Notes: generated from the letters alone by a model not told the origin. A DNA stretch of 64,000 nt from Prevotella sp. UBA1705 (GCA_002317385.1 DCJH01000021.1:1-64000), one strand, 5' to 3'. Numbered from the stretch's first letter, positions 23,189 to 31,903 are shown. Program-made: numbers and translations.

Positions 23189-23196
23189 CAAAGATA
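23189..23196 (-). promoter_or_regulatory. promoter of the 32-residue peptide gene
   Basis: -7 box TATCTTTG on the minus strand, with TTTG 20 nt further upstream. A leader of about 85 nt follows. Confidence 0.7.
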
Positions 23197-23371
23197 CGGC
23201 AAAATATCTGTGTGCGCAAACAAATTGGTGCTAAACATGCCCTTTCGGGGTCTTTTATTGACCAAGGTCAAATGGTTTGACCTGTATCAACCCCTGAAAG
23301 TCGCGGTGCCTCCGAGTGAAAAAAGCACTTAAAAATCAACGAAATTCCTTGGGCGTTCTATCGAATTGCAC

Positions 23372-23379
23372 TATCTTTG
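23372..23379 (+). promoter_or_regulatory. promoter of the UPF0104 gene
   Basis: -7 box TATCTTTG on the plus strand, 74 nt before ATG 23454. Confidence 0.65.
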
Positions 23380-23453
23380 CATACAATAGGTAGTCATCGA
23401 CCGTATGAGAGCCTACGCTCACGATGCCCGTCTGCCCTATCAAGGCCCACGAA

Positions 23454-24443
23454 ATGGAAACGAGAAAAAGTATCAACAACATCTTCAAGGTCACGCTGTC
23501 GCTCTGTCTGGGCGGCGCCATCCTCTATTGGATGTATCGCGACTTCGACTTCAAGCGCGTCGAACAGGTGATGTTCCACGAGATGAACTGGTGGTGGATG
23601 ATACTCTCCTTCCCCTTCGGCATACTGGCACAGGCCTTCCGCGGCTGGCGATGGAAGCAGGCCCTGGAGCCTGTGGGCGAGAAAACCAGGTCGTCGGTGG
23701 CGGTCAATTCCATATTTCTCTCCTACGCCGTGAGCCTCGTGGTGCCGCGCGTGGGCGAGTTCGCGCGATGCGGAGTGCTGCGCCGCTGGGACAAGGTGGC
23801 ATTCCCCAAGTCGCTGGGTACGGTGGTTACGGAGCGCGCCATAGACTCTCTGCTGGTGCTCATCATCATCGGACTGACGCTGCTCACGCAGTTTACGGTC
23901 TTCGATAAGTTCTTTCAGAAGACCGGCACAAGGGTCGACCAGATACTCGCCGGATTCTCTTCCACGGGATGGATCGTTACCGCAGCCTGCGCCATAGCCG
24001 TGGCGATACTGGCCTATTTCCTCGTGCGCAAGCTCTCTATATATAATAAGGTGAAAGACATGGTGCATGGATTGATAGAAGGAGTGCTCTCCGTGGGTCA
24101 CGTGAGCAACGTTCCTCTCTACATCTTTTACACGCTGGCCATCTGGGGCAGCTACTTCCTGCACTACTATCTCACCTTCTTTTGCTTCGACGCCACGGCC
24201 CATCTGGGGCTCGACTGCGCCATGGTGACCTTCATCGTAGGCTCCATTGCCGTCATCGTGCCTACGCCCAACGGGGCCGGTCCGTGGCATTTCGCGGTGA
24301 AGACCATGCTCATGCTCTATGGCGTGGCCGCCAACGACGCGCTGTTCTTCGTGCTCATCGTGCACAGCATCCAGACCCTGCTGGTGGTGCTCCTGGGCGT
24401 GGTGGCATGGATAGCGCTCAATTTTACCAGCAAGAAGACATAA
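23454..24443 (+). CDS. UPF0104 / LPG-synthase-transmembrane-domain family protein
   Basis: A 329-residue inner-membrane protein with eight or so hydrophobic segments. The motifs SLVVPRVGEFARCGVLRR, VTERAIDSLLVL and VPTPNGAGPWHFAVKTML are diagnostic for this flippase-like family, which includes the membrane half of lysylphosphatidylglycerol synthase MprF. No synthase domain is attached, so lipid aminoacylation is not implied; lipid translocation is a reasonable guess. ATG 23454 precedes a short basic stretch and TM1. An ATG at 23424 would add ten non-conserved residues. Confidence 0.85.
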   Translation: METRKSINNIFKVTLSLCLGGAILYWMYRDFDFKRVEQVMFHEMNWWWMILSFPFGILAQAFRGWRWKQALEPVGEKTRSSVAVNSIFLSYAVSLVVPRVGEFARCGVLRRWDKVAFPKSLGTVVTERAIDSLLVLIIIGLTLLTQFTVFDKFFQKTGTRVDQILAGFSSTGWIVTAACAIAVAILAYFLVRKLSIYNKVKDMVHGLIEGVLSVGHVSNVPLYIFYTLAIWGSYFLHYYLTFFCFDATAHLGLDCAMVTFIVGSIAVIVPTPNGAGPWHFAVKTMLMLYGVAANDALFFVLIVHSIQTLLVVLLGVVAWIALNFTSKKT

Positions 24444-24476
24444 CCTATATTGTTTAACTATTAAATTTAATCCATT

Positions 24477-25931
24477 ATGAGTGAAATCATTCAGCTAAGC
24501 CCCGCCGCCATCTGGCGCAACTTTCACGCACTGACACAGATTCCCCGTCCATCGGGCCACATGGAGAAAGTGCAGCAGTATCTTCTCGATTTTGCCAAGC
24601 GCGTAGGCGTGGAAGCCTTCAAGGACCCCGCCGGAAACATCGTGATGCGCAAGCCGGCCACCCCGGGCTATGAAAATAGAAAGGCTGTCGTGATGCAGTC
24701 GCACATGGACATGGTGCCCCAGAAGGCTCCCGACAGCAAGCATAACTTTGAGACTGACCCCATCGAGACGGTGATTCGCGACGGTTGGGTCTATGCCAAC
24801 AACACCACACTCGGTGCCGACAACGGTATCGGCGTGGCCGCCATCATGGGCGTGATGGAGGACAAGACACTGAAGCACGGTCCTATCGAGGGTCTCATCA
24901 CCCGCGACGAGGAGACGGGAATGTTTGGTGCCAACGAGCTGCCCGAGGGCGAACTGCAGGCCGATATCCTCTTGAACCTTGACTCTGAGACCTGGGGCAA
25001 GTTTGTCATCGGCTCTGCCGGCGGCATCGACGTGACCGCCACGCTCGAATATCAGGAGGTGGAGAACGACCAAGAGGCTGCCGTGAAGGTGACGCTCAAG
25101 GGATTCCGCGGCGGCCACTCGGGACTGGAGATTCACGAGGGACGCGGCAACGCCAACAAGGAGATGGTGCGCCTGGTGAACAAGGCCATCGCCACGCTCG
25201 ACGCACGACTGGTGAGCTGGCACGGCGGCAACATGCGCAACGCCATCCCATTCAAGGCCGAAGTGGTGCTCGCCCTACCCAAAGACCAGGTGGAGGCACT
25301 GAAGAAGCTCGCCAACGAGCATCGTGAAGCACTCATCGACGAGTATAAGACCATCGAGTCGGGCGTCGAACTCTTCTGCGAAGACGTAGACGTGCCCGCC
25401 ATGCTGGTGCCGGTTGAGATTCAAGACAACCTCGTAGACGCCATCTATGCCTGCCACAACGGCGTGGTGCGCATGATTCCTGCCTACCCCGACGTGGTGG
25501 AGACATCGAGCAACCTCGCCATCATCGACATCGAAGGCGGCAAGGCAGCCATCAAGATTCTGGCCCGCTCGAGCCGAGAGGACATGAAGGAGGTGATTGC
25601 CACCCAGCTGCAGAGCTGCTTCAACATGGCCGGAATGAAGGTGGAGTTCGCCGCAAGCTACGGCGGATGGGACCCCAACCCCGACAGCGAGATACTGCGT
25701 CTGGGCCAGAAGATCTACAAGGAGCAGACGGGCGAGGAGGCCATCGTGCAGGTAGACCATGCCGGACTGGAGTGCTCCATCATCCTCGGCAAGTATCCCC
25801 ACATGGACGTGATGAGCTTCGGCCCCACGATTCGCAGCCCGCACACGGCCACCGAGCGCTTCGAAATCGCCACAGCTGAGCCGTTCTGGAAGCTTCTCGT
25901 GCAGGTGTTAGAGGAGGTTCCTGAGAAATAA
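24477..25931 (+). CDS. pepD: aminoacyl-histidine dipeptidase (M20 family)
   Basis: A 484-residue cytosolic dizinc peptidase that hydrolyses Xaa-His and other dipeptides. Metal and catalytic motifs are VMQSHMDMVPQK, TTLGADNGIGVAA, ITRDEETGMFGANE and the C-terminal TIRSPHTATERFEI. The dimerisation lid domain (RGGHSGLEIHEGRGNANK) is intact. It starts 33 nt after the UPF0104 gene and is probably cotranscribed with it. The length is normal for PepD. Confidence 0.95.
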   Translation: MSEIIQLSPAAIWRNFHALTQIPRPSGHMEKVQQYLLDFAKRVGVEAFKDPAGNIVMRKPATPGYENRKAVVMQSHMDMVPQKAPDSKHNFETDPIETVIRDGWVYANNTTLGADNGIGVAAIMGVMEDKTLKHGPIEGLITRDEETGMFGANELPEGELQADILLNLDSETWGKFVIGSAGGIDVTATLEYQEVENDQEAAVKVTLKGFRGGHSGLEIHEGRGNANKEMVRLVNKAIATLDARLVSWHGGNMRNAIPFKAEVVLALPKDQVEALKKLANEHREALIDEYKTIESGVELFCEDVDVPAMLVPVEIQDNLVDAIYACHNGVVRMIPAYPDVVETSSNLAIIDIEGGKAAIKILARSSREDMKEVIATQLQSCFNMAGMKVEFAASYGGWDPNPDSEILRLGQKIYKEQTGEEAIVQVDHAGLECSIILGKYPHMDVMSFGPTIRSPHTATERFEIATAEPFWKLLVQVLEEVPEK

Positions 25932-26128
25932 CCGGGCTCCCTCTCACTTTCAAGACCAACTATTCATATCCACCCTTGCCTCTGGCGGGGTGGATATGTC
26001 GTTTTATACGTTCACCATTTGTGCGGTGCTCAGCCCCTCTCCACCATGTAATCCAAGGATTTCAGTGATGAAATATAGAAGGTATTATTATTTTTTGAAT
26101 ATCAAAATTTACACCTATGATGCTGGAG

Positions 26129-26333
26129 TAACCACGGATTGCACGAATTTCACAGATGAATTTTGGGAGATTGAAGGTAGGCGATAAGCTGAAATCAAAT
26201 ACCATAGAATTGGACTTAACCACGAATTTCACGGATTACACAGATGAATTTTGGGAGATTGAAGGTAGGTGATAAGCTGAAATCAAATGCCATAGAATTA
26301 GGCTTAACCACGAATTTCACGGATTACACAGAT
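26129..26333. repeat. tandem 88-bp repeats based on an ACCACGAATTTCACGG motif
   Basis: CACAGAT recurs at 26151, 26239 and 26327, giving an exact 88-bp period. Each unit runs through GAATTTTGGGAGATTGAAGG and a TTAACCACGAATTTCACGG block. The opening motif (26129-26156) has a reverse-complement partner at about 26549-26581, so the whole block is bracketed by inverted copies. Confidence 0.85.
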
Positions 26334-26344
26334 ATATGGAAGGG

Positions 26345-26540
26345 CCCACACCACCTATTCCACGGAGCCGCTAAGCGGCTACGGATGACACAGATGATAA
26401 GCGCTCCATTCGGCGCAAGATTACTCGACACAATCATTTGAGGATATTTCGTTACAAATCACATCTTCTATATTGGCTCAGGTATGTCATCTGTGCCATC
26501 CGTAGCCGCTTAGCGGCTCCGTGGAATCAGTGGTGTGGGG
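26345..26540. repeat. large inverted repeat, about 53-bp arms
   Basis: The left arm 26345-26397 and right arm 26487-26540 are nearly complementary. Both contain GGAGCCGCTAAGCGGCT-type cores and end in ACAGATGA or TCATCTGT. The 89-bp loop has no gene. The structure resembles a MITE or a cruciform but has no transposase nearby. Confidence 0.85.
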
Positions 26541-27124
26541 CACTCAAAATATCTGTGAAATCCGTGGAATCCATGGTTAAAACTAAGGCCACCATGCACT
26601 ACTCCTGTCAAGTTGTTTCAGTGTTTTTAGCCACAAGAGGACCACAACGAAAAGTCAGAAAGACCGGATTTTGGGAAGCTGAAATAGGTTTCGGCCGACC
26701 ATTTTTGCCTCGCCGCCCTGCCACAAGGCCTTTGTCGCTAAGCCAGAAAGGTGATTTCGCATTGAAAAGAGGTAGAAATCGACATGCGACAAGGTAGTAA
26801 TCGCCCAAGGATTAATACCTTATCGCAAAACCCCAAAATACACCCCGACAGCAAAACTCTGATTATCAAGGGATTGAAAAAACCATGATTTCAACCAAAT
26901 TTCGACCCATTCTTCGGGAAAACGCGCAGAAAACGCTCCGCGAAGAGCAATCCTCAACATATTTCATCGGCTATTTCCCGATATTCCTAGCATAGACATC
27001 CAGCTGAAATCCGCGGGAGCATAGAGGGCTGTCAGCCCCGGCCGTTGCTACCCTCTCACCTCATAGTTTCTCCCGCAAGGCAAAAAAATCGGGGCGAACG
27101 CTTGGCCTTGCGGTATATTTTCAC
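26541..27124. repeat. gene-free stretch with CCTTATCGC elements
   Basis: No gene is supported. Between about 26751 and 26838 lie GATTTCGC, AGGTAGTAATCGC and TACCTTATCGC words of the dispersed palindrome family. The rest (26840-27120) shows nothing I can name apart from the approach to the CorA promoter. Confidence 0.55.
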
Positions 27125-27132
27125 TACTTTTG
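27125..27132 (+). promoter_or_regulatory. promoter of the CorA-like gene
   Basis: -7 box TACTTTTG with a TTG element about 18 nt upstream. A leader of about 125 nt follows. Confidence 0.6.
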
Positions 27133-27159
27133 CAGACGCAAATCAATTTCTAATTATAT

Positions 27160-27195
27160 ATGGACGATTATCACGCGGAAAATAACGAGTATTAG
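27160..27195 (+). CDS. putative 11-residue leader peptide
   Basis: ATG-initiated frame encoding MDDYHAENNEY with a TAG stop, entirely within the leader of the CorA-like gene. It is acidic (two Asp, two Glu) and ends 2 nt before the 5' arm of a hairpin that can compete with pairing to the Shine-Dalgarno. Leader peptides control Mg2+ transporter genes in enterobacteria, but homology is not claimed. Confidence 0.5.
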   Translation: MDDYHAENNEY

Positions 27196-27196
27196 C

Positions 27197-27256
27197 GTGA
27201 GGATTGAGCTCTGAGAGCTAATCCCCACACAAGGTTTTTATTCAAGGAGATTAGCT
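27197..27256 (+). promoter_or_regulatory. candidate two-state RNA switch over the Shine-Dalgarno
   Basis: Structure A: GTG-A-GGATT-G-AGCTC (27197-27210) pairs with GAGCT-AATCC-C-CAC (27215-27228). Structure B: AGCTAATCCCC (27216-27226) pairs at 10 of 11 positions with GGAGATTAGCT (27246-27256), which contains the AAGGAG Shine-Dalgarno. The two structures share 27216-27226 and are mutually exclusive. A TTTTTATT run lies between them. Confidence 0.6.
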
Positions 27257-27259
27257 ACA

Positions 27260-28186
27260 ATGAGAACATATTGGAACATTGAGAAGAGCCTGAAATCTAT
27301 TCCCGAATGGCAGCCCAACTGCTGGATTCAGGTGACTTGCCCCACAGACGAGGACCAGCGCGAACTGGTCGAGAGATTCAACATACCAGACTATTTCTTC
27401 AGCGACATCAGCGATACCGATGAGCGCGCACGCTATGAGTACGACGACGGTTGGATGCTCATCATCCTCCGTATCCCCTACGTCAAGGAGATTCGCAGCC
27501 GCACACCCTATTCCACCGTGCCTCTCGGCATCATCCACAAGCGCGACGTGACCATCACGGTGTGCTTCTACGAGACCAACATGATGATCGATTTTGTGAG
27601 CTTCCAGCAGAAGCGCGGCGAAGGATTCACCGACTATGTCGACATGACTTTCCGCCTCTTCCTCTCCAGTGCGGTATGGTATCTGAAACGACTGAAGCAG
27701 ATCAATGCCCTCATCGAGAAGGCCAAGCACAACCTCGACAACGAGGTGAACAACGAAAGCCTTATCGGTCTGTCGCGCTTGCAGGACTCGCTCACCTACT
27801 TCATCACCTCCATCCGAGGCAACGAGAACCTGCTTCAGAAGCTGAAGTTCAAGCTGCAGGTCGACGAGTTGGACGCCGACCTCATTGAAGACGTCAATAT
27901 CGAGATGACGCAGGCCCGCGAAACCACCAACATCTACTCCGACATCTTGGAGTCGACAATGGATACTTACTCCAGCATTATCAACAACAACATGAACACC
28001 GTGATGCGTACGCTCACGTCGGTAACTATCATCATGATGTCGGCCACGTTCATTGCGTCGCTCTATGGCATGAACCTCATCAACGGAATGGAACACAGCA
28101 AATGGGGATTCTCCATTGCCCTCGTCATCTCTTTCCTCGTGAGCGCCCTGTGCTGGGTAATCCTACGGCGTAAAAGATTATTATAA
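27260..28186 (+). CDS. corA: CorA-family divalent cation transporter
   Basis: A 308-residue protein. A large N-terminal cytosolic domain leads to a long helix and two C-terminal transmembrane segments, with the selectivity motif YGMNL between them. The acidic segment before TM1 and the basic end RRKRLL fit the family. CorA pentamers conduct Mg2+ (some members Co2+, Ni2+ or Zn2+). Translation probably starts at ATG 27260, preceded by an AAGGAG unusual for this phylum, which is the target of the candidate switch at 27197-27256. Confidence 0.92.
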   Translation: MRTYWNIEKSLKSIPEWQPNCWIQVTCPTDEDQRELVERFNIPDYFFSDISDTDERARYEYDDGWMLIILRIPYVKEIRSRTPYSTVPLGIIHKRDVTITVCFYETNMMIDFVSFQQKRGEGFTDYVDMTFRLFLSSAVWYLKRLKQINALIEKAKHNLDNEVNNESLIGLSRLQDSLTYFITSIRGNENLLQKLKFKLQVDELDADLIEDVNIEMTQARETTNIYSDILESTMDTYSSIINNNMNTVMRTLTSVTIIMMSATFIASLYGMNLINGMEHSKWGFSIALVISFLVSALCWVILRRKRLL

Positions 28187-28237
28187 TTTCAGCATGAAAA
28201 AAACGGAAAATAATTAGGCAATTACGTTTTTTTTATA

Positions 28238-28245
28238 TAAGTTTG
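28238..28245 (+). promoter_or_regulatory. promoter of the DUF349 gene
   Basis: -7 box TAAGTTTG, about 100 nt before ATG 28347. The leader holds a GGCCTT/AAGGCC inverted repeat and nothing else recognised. Confidence 0.6.
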
Positions 28246-28346
28246 CACTTTATAAGTATAATAATGGTAGGCCTTTGCACTCGCCTGATGAAGAATTGTG
28301 GGCTGAAGGCCGTAGGTAATCCGAGTCATAAACTTAAAACAGTGAA

Positions 28347-30317
28347 ATGATGGACTCTCAAGAGAATGCCCTGCAACAGGGAAAGGTAGAAGACGAGCAG
28401 AACGTGGCGCAGGCTGGTTCTGAAGTACAGAACGCACCGAGTGAACCTGCCGAGCAGGCCGAACCTGTCGTCGACGAACCCGCCAAGGCCGAAGAGTCTG
28501 CCTCTACCGAGGACAACGCTTCATCGGCAACCATCGAAACTCCCCAGCCCGAAGTGGCCGACGAGGAGGAAGCCGTACGCAAGACCTATGCTTCCAAGCA
28601 AGAGGTGTTAGACCGTATCAAGGAGATTTCGGCCACGGAAGACAATCCCAACAAGGAGGAAGTGGACTTCCTGAAATCCGTTTTCTACAGATTCCACATC
28701 GCTGAGCGTGAGCAACGCCAGAAAGAATACCTCGAAGGTGGCGGCGATCCGGAGAAATACCAGGTGCTTCCCGACGAGGCCGAGGAGCAGTTCAAGCGCG
28801 AGATGCAGGTCATCAAGGAGAAACGTGCTAAGGTTTTCCAGGAGCAGGAAGCTGAGAAAGAGGACAATCTGAAGCGCAAACTTGAGATTATCGAGAAGAT
28901 CAAAGGCATGGCCACCTCGCCCGATGAGGCCAACAAGTCGTTCAACGAGTTCAAATCGCTCCAGCAGGAGTTCAAAGATATCAAGGCTGTACCCGCTGAG
29001 AAGGCCAACGAAGTGTGGCGCAACTACCAGCTCTACGTAGAGCAGTTCTACGATTTACTTAATCTCAACCGTGAGGCAAGGGAGTACGACTTCAAGAAAA
29101 ACCTGGAGATGAAGACGCGTCTCTGTGAGGAAGCCGAGAAGCTCGACGCCGAATCCGATGTCATCAGCGCCTTCCACCAGCTGCAGGAACTCCATGCTCA
29201 GTACCGCGAGATAGGCCCAGTGGCCAAAGAACTGCGCGAGGAGATATGGGCTCGCTTTAAGGCTGCCAGCACCGTTATCAACAAAAAGCACCAGCAGCAC
29301 TTTGAGGAACTTCGGGCCAAAGAGGAAGAAAACCTCACCAGGAAGACCGAACTCTGTGAGAAAGCCGAGGCCGTGGCCCAGGCAGAGAATAAGGGAGCCG
29401 GCGACTGGGAGAAGCATACCAAGGAGATTATCGCCATCCAGCAGGAGTGGAAAACCATCGGTTTTGCTCCTCAGAAGATGAATGTGAAGATATTTGAGCG
29501 CTTCCGCGCCACCTGCGACGACTTCTTTGGTCGTAAGGCTGAGTTCTTCAAGACCATGAAGGAGCAGTTTGCCGGCAACGCAGAGAAGAAGAAAGCCCTC
29601 GTGGAGAAGGCCAAGGCGCTGAGCGACTCGACCGACTGGAAGTCGACAAGCGATAAGCTCATCGCCCTCCAGAAGGAGTGGAAGACCATCGGCACGGTGC
29701 CCAAGAAACTTGGAGACCAGCTTTGGAACGACTTCCTCGGCGCCTGCAACCATTTCTTCGAGGCTCGCAACGCCGCCCATGCCGGTGCGCGCAATGAGCA
29801 GCATGATAACTTAAGCAAGAAGCGTGAGGTGATTGCCAAGCTCAAGGAGATAGCCGAAAACGCCGCCGAAGATGCTCAGGAGAAGGTGCAGCAGCTGGTA
29901 GACGAATATAATAAGGTAGGACATGTGCCCTTCAAGGAGAAGGATAAGATCTACAAGGAGTACCACGACGTGCTCGACAAGATATATGCCGACCTCCACG
30001 TCTCGGTGGCACGCCGCCGCCTCGACAACTTCAAGAGCAACCTAAAGAATGTGGCAAAGCGTGGCGAAGATGCCGTAGACAACGAGCGCAGCCGCCTCAT
30101 GCGCCGCTATGAGCAGCTCAAACAGGAGGTCACCACATTTGAAAACAACCTCGGTTTCCTCAACATCGCCAGCAAGAAAGGCAACAGTCTGGTTGACGAG
30201 ATGAACCGCAAGGTGCAGAAACTCAAGGACGAGGCCGAGCTTGTACGCCAGAAAATCAAAGCCATCGACAAGCAGACCCGTGAGGAACAGGCAAAATCAG
30301 AAGCTAAAGAAGACTAA
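28347..30317 (+). CDS. DUF349 repeat protein
   Basis: A 656-residue, highly charged, mostly alpha-helical cytosolic protein. The first about 75 residues are acidic and low-complexity. Then come several DUF349 units of about 70 residues, recognised by repeated cores such as LQQEFKDIKAVP, LHAQYREIGPVAKE, IQQEWKTIGFAPQK, LQKEWKTIGTVPKKLGD and YNKVGHVPFKEKD. The family is found across bacteria; a role in envelope or RNA biology has been suggested but no activity is firmly known. ATG 28350 is an equally possible start. It is monocistronic with a strong terminator. Confidence 0.9.
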   Translation: MMDSQENALQQGKVEDEQNVAQAGSEVQNAPSEPAEQAEPVVDEPAKAEESASTEDNASSATIETPQPEVADEEEAVRKTYASKQEVLDRIKEISATEDNPNKEEVDFLKSVFYRFHIAEREQRQKEYLEGGGDPEKYQVLPDEAEEQFKREMQVIKEKRAKVFQEQEAEKEDNLKRKLEIIEKIKGMATSPDEANKSFNEFKSLQQEFKDIKAVPAEKANEVWRNYQLYVEQFYDLLNLNREAREYDFKKNLEMKTRLCEEAEKLDAESDVISAFHQLQELHAQYREIGPVAKELREEIWARFKAASTVINKKHQQHFEELRAKEEENLTRKTELCEKAEAVAQAENKGAGDWEKHTKEIIAIQQEWKTIGFAPQKMNVKIFERFRATCDDFFGRKAEFFKTMKEQFAGNAEKKKALVEKAKALSDSTDWKSTSDKLIALQKEWKTIGTVPKKLGDQLWNDFLGACNHFFEARNAAHAGARNEQHDNLSKKREVIAKLKEIAENAAEDAQEKVQQLVDEYNKVGHVPFKEKDKIYKEYHDVLDKIYADLHVSVARRRLDNFKSNLKNVAKRGEDAVDNERSRLMRRYEQLKQEVTTFENNLGFLNIASKKGNSLVDEMNRKVQKLKDEAELVRQKIKAIDKQTREEQAKSEAKED

Positions 30318-30369
30318 CTATACCTAACGTTCAGGGGCGCAAGCCTCCGTGCCTGCCCCCTGAATCATG

Positions 30370-30412
30370 AATCCCCCGCTACTCATTGTGATGGGTAGCG
30401 GGGGATTTCTTG
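30370..30412 (+). terminator. intrinsic terminator of the DUF349 gene
   Basis: AATCCCCCGCTAC (30370-30382) pairs perfectly with GTAGCGGGGGATT (30395-30407), followed by TCTT. Confidence 0.85.
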
Positions 30413-30417
30413 ATGGT

Positions 30418-30498
30418 TCTCAGACTTGTCGGACGGGTCAGACCAGTCTGACGGGTCGGAATTCTCAGACGGGTCAGACCAGTCGGACCAGTCTGAGC
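30418..30498. repeat. drifting GTCAGACCAGTCTGAC repeats
   Basis: Units of about 10-12 bp made of GTCGGAC, GGGTCAGAC and CAGTCTGA words, each partly palindromic. The same word set recurs at 46858-46922. Confidence 0.75.
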
Positions 30499-30918
30499 CT
30501 ATCCCTCCAAGTGCTCCAACACATACTCCGCAGTCTCCGGCCTCAGTCGGCGAGGCGACCGAGGTGCACCCGAGAGGCCGTACTCGCGTAGATTTTCCAG
30601 TCCCAAGGCTGCAGAATGCAGTTCCTTGAGAAACAGGAATCGTACGTATCTGCTCTCCTCCCGACGCTCCACCCAAGCATCGTAATAGGCCTGAGACAGA
30701 TAGTATTCGCTATCTTTCTCGGTCTCTCGCCAGTCCATATCCACCTGCTCCACCTCCATCATGAAGGTCAATCGGCTCTCGGGCGCAGTGAGATAAAGGA
30801 ACACAATGTCGCCCACCTCATACCGATGCGTCATGCCCCAGTCTATGAAGCCGTGGTCGCGGATAAAGTCTGCCACCCTATACTGCCTGTGATTGTATGC
30901 CCTGACCCAGTAGTTCAT
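30499..30918 (-). CDS. EVE/PUA-like domain protein (tentative)
   Basis: A 139-residue cytosolic protein starting MNYWVRAYNHRQYRVADFI. The centre VGDIVFLYLTAPESRLTFMMEVEQV resembles the beta-barrel of EVE domains, which read modified bases in DNA or RNA. The assignment rests on pattern only. ATG 30918 gives a compact domain, while longer starts run back into the promoter of the divergent gpx gene. The C-terminus ends in a repeat-rich region. Confidence 0.55.
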   Translation of the reverse strand: MNYWVRAYNHRQYRVADFIRDHGFIDWGMTHRYEVGDIVFLYLTAPESRLTFMMEVEQVDMDWRETEKDSEYYLSQAYYDAWVERREESRYVRFLFLKELHSAALGLENLREYGLSGAPRSPRRLRPETAEYVLEHLEG

Positions 30919-30968
30919 ATCGCATTGATTATTTCTTCGTTTGCAAGCGAAGTTACCAAAATAATTCC

Positions 30969-30976
30969 TAACTTTG
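30969..30976 (+). promoter_or_regulatory. promoter of the gpx operon
   Basis: -7 box TAACTTTG on the plus strand, 30 nt before ATG 31007. Confidence 0.65.
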
Positions 30977-31006
30977 CAATAATAAGAACGATAAAAACCC
31001 ATTGTC

Positions 31007-31612
31007 ATGAAGAAGATTATATTATTCCTGACCCTCCTCGTCTCGGTGCTCACCGCATCGGCCAGGGGAGGCATCTACAATCAGAAGATGAAGGACGCCG
31101 ACGGCAAGGCGATGACCCTCAAAGCCTATCGCGGCAAGGTGATGCTCATCATTAATTCTGCCACCCGCTGCGGCTTCACGCCCCAATACACAGAGCTCGA
31201 AGCCCTCTACGAGAAGTATCGCGACCGAGGGCTTGTGGTGCTCGACTTCCCCTGCAACCAGTTTGGCGGGCAGGCCCCAGGCACCTACGAGGAGATTCAC
31301 AACTTCTGCACGGGCACCTACAACATACAGTTTCCGCAGTTCGACAAGGTGGAAGTGAACGGCCCTGGCGCCGCGCCCCTCTTCCGATTGCTCAAGCAAA
31401 AGCAGGGCTTCAAGGGCTTCGGCCAAGGCCCCAAGGCCGAGGGCATGGACCGAATGCTGCGCAAGCGCGACCCCAACTACGACAAGTCGGCCGACATCAA
31501 GTGGAACTTCACCAAGTTTCTGGTAGACCGAAAGGGTCGCGTGGTGGCCCGATTTGAGCCCACACAGGACATCAGCGAGGTGGAAAAAGCCATCATAAAA
31601 CTCATCCCATAG
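31007..31612 (+). CDS. exported glutathione-peroxidase-family protein
   Basis: A 201-residue thioredoxin-fold peroxidase with a signal peptide (MKKIILFLTLLVSVLTASA), so probably periplasmic. The catalytic tetrad is Cys in NSATRCGFTPQY, Gln in FPCNQFGGQ, and Trp-Asn in KWNFTKFLVD. It is the Cys rather than selenocysteine form and may well use thioredoxin-like partners instead of glutathione. It is first in a four-gene unit with a coiled-coil protein, a nitroreductase and a DUF1294 protein. Confidence 0.92.
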   Translation: MKKIILFLTLLVSVLTASARGGIYNQKMKDADGKAMTLKAYRGKVMLIINSATRCGFTPQYTELEALYEKYRDRGLVVLDFPCNQFGGQAPGTYEEIHNFCTGTYNIQFPQFDKVEVNGPGAAPLFRLLKQKQGFKGFGQGPKAEGMDRMLRKRDPNYDKSADIKWNFTKFLVDRKGRVVARFEPTQDISEVEKAIIKLIP

Positions 31613-31615
31613 ACC

Positions 31616-31897
31616 ATGACAGAAGATCATATCGACCGCGCGCAGAAGTTTCTGGATAGTCTCCAGAGGCTCGGCACACAGCTCAAGGCTGCCGAAGACC
31701 AGCAGAAAATATACCTTTCGCGTATGCTCGACCTGAAGAAAGACGGGCAGACGGAGTCGGAAGAATATGCCGACCTCGACAGCAAGAGCAAGTCTCTGCA
31801 AGAGATCATCGACAAATACCGCCCCATCTACTTAGAGCGGATGGACATGGTGAAGCAGGTTTCCACCATCGCCCGACGCAAACGCACCAAACACTAA
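31616..31897 (+). CDS. small coiled-coil protein of unknown function
   Basis: A 93-residue, charged, alpha-helical protein with no signal peptide and a basic C-terminus (IARRKRTKH). It starts 3 nt after gpx and ends 6 nt before the nitroreductase, so it is firmly inside the operon. I do not recognise a family. The heptad-like spacing of Leu and Ile suggests a dimeric helical hairpin. Confidence 0.7.
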   Translation: MTEDHIDRAQKFLDSLQRLGTQLKAAEDQQKIYLSRMLDLKKDGQTESEEYADLDSKSKSLQEIIDKYRPIYLERMDMVKQVSTIARRKRTKH

Positions 31898-31903
31898 ACT
31901 CCT

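Noticed and set aside
26128..26333. CRISPR-like tandem array
   Set aside because: The period is 88 bp with the whole unit repeated, rather than short conserved repeats separated by unique spacers.
25990..26797. Several short open frames in the repeat island after pepD
   Set aside because: They are made of tandem and inverted repeats, differ in frame between repeat copies, and have no promoter or conserved content.
27133..27259. M-box (Mg2+) riboswitch in the CorA-like leader
   Set aside because: The leader is too short and lacks the conserved M-box blocks; the small frame plus hairpin explains the structure better.
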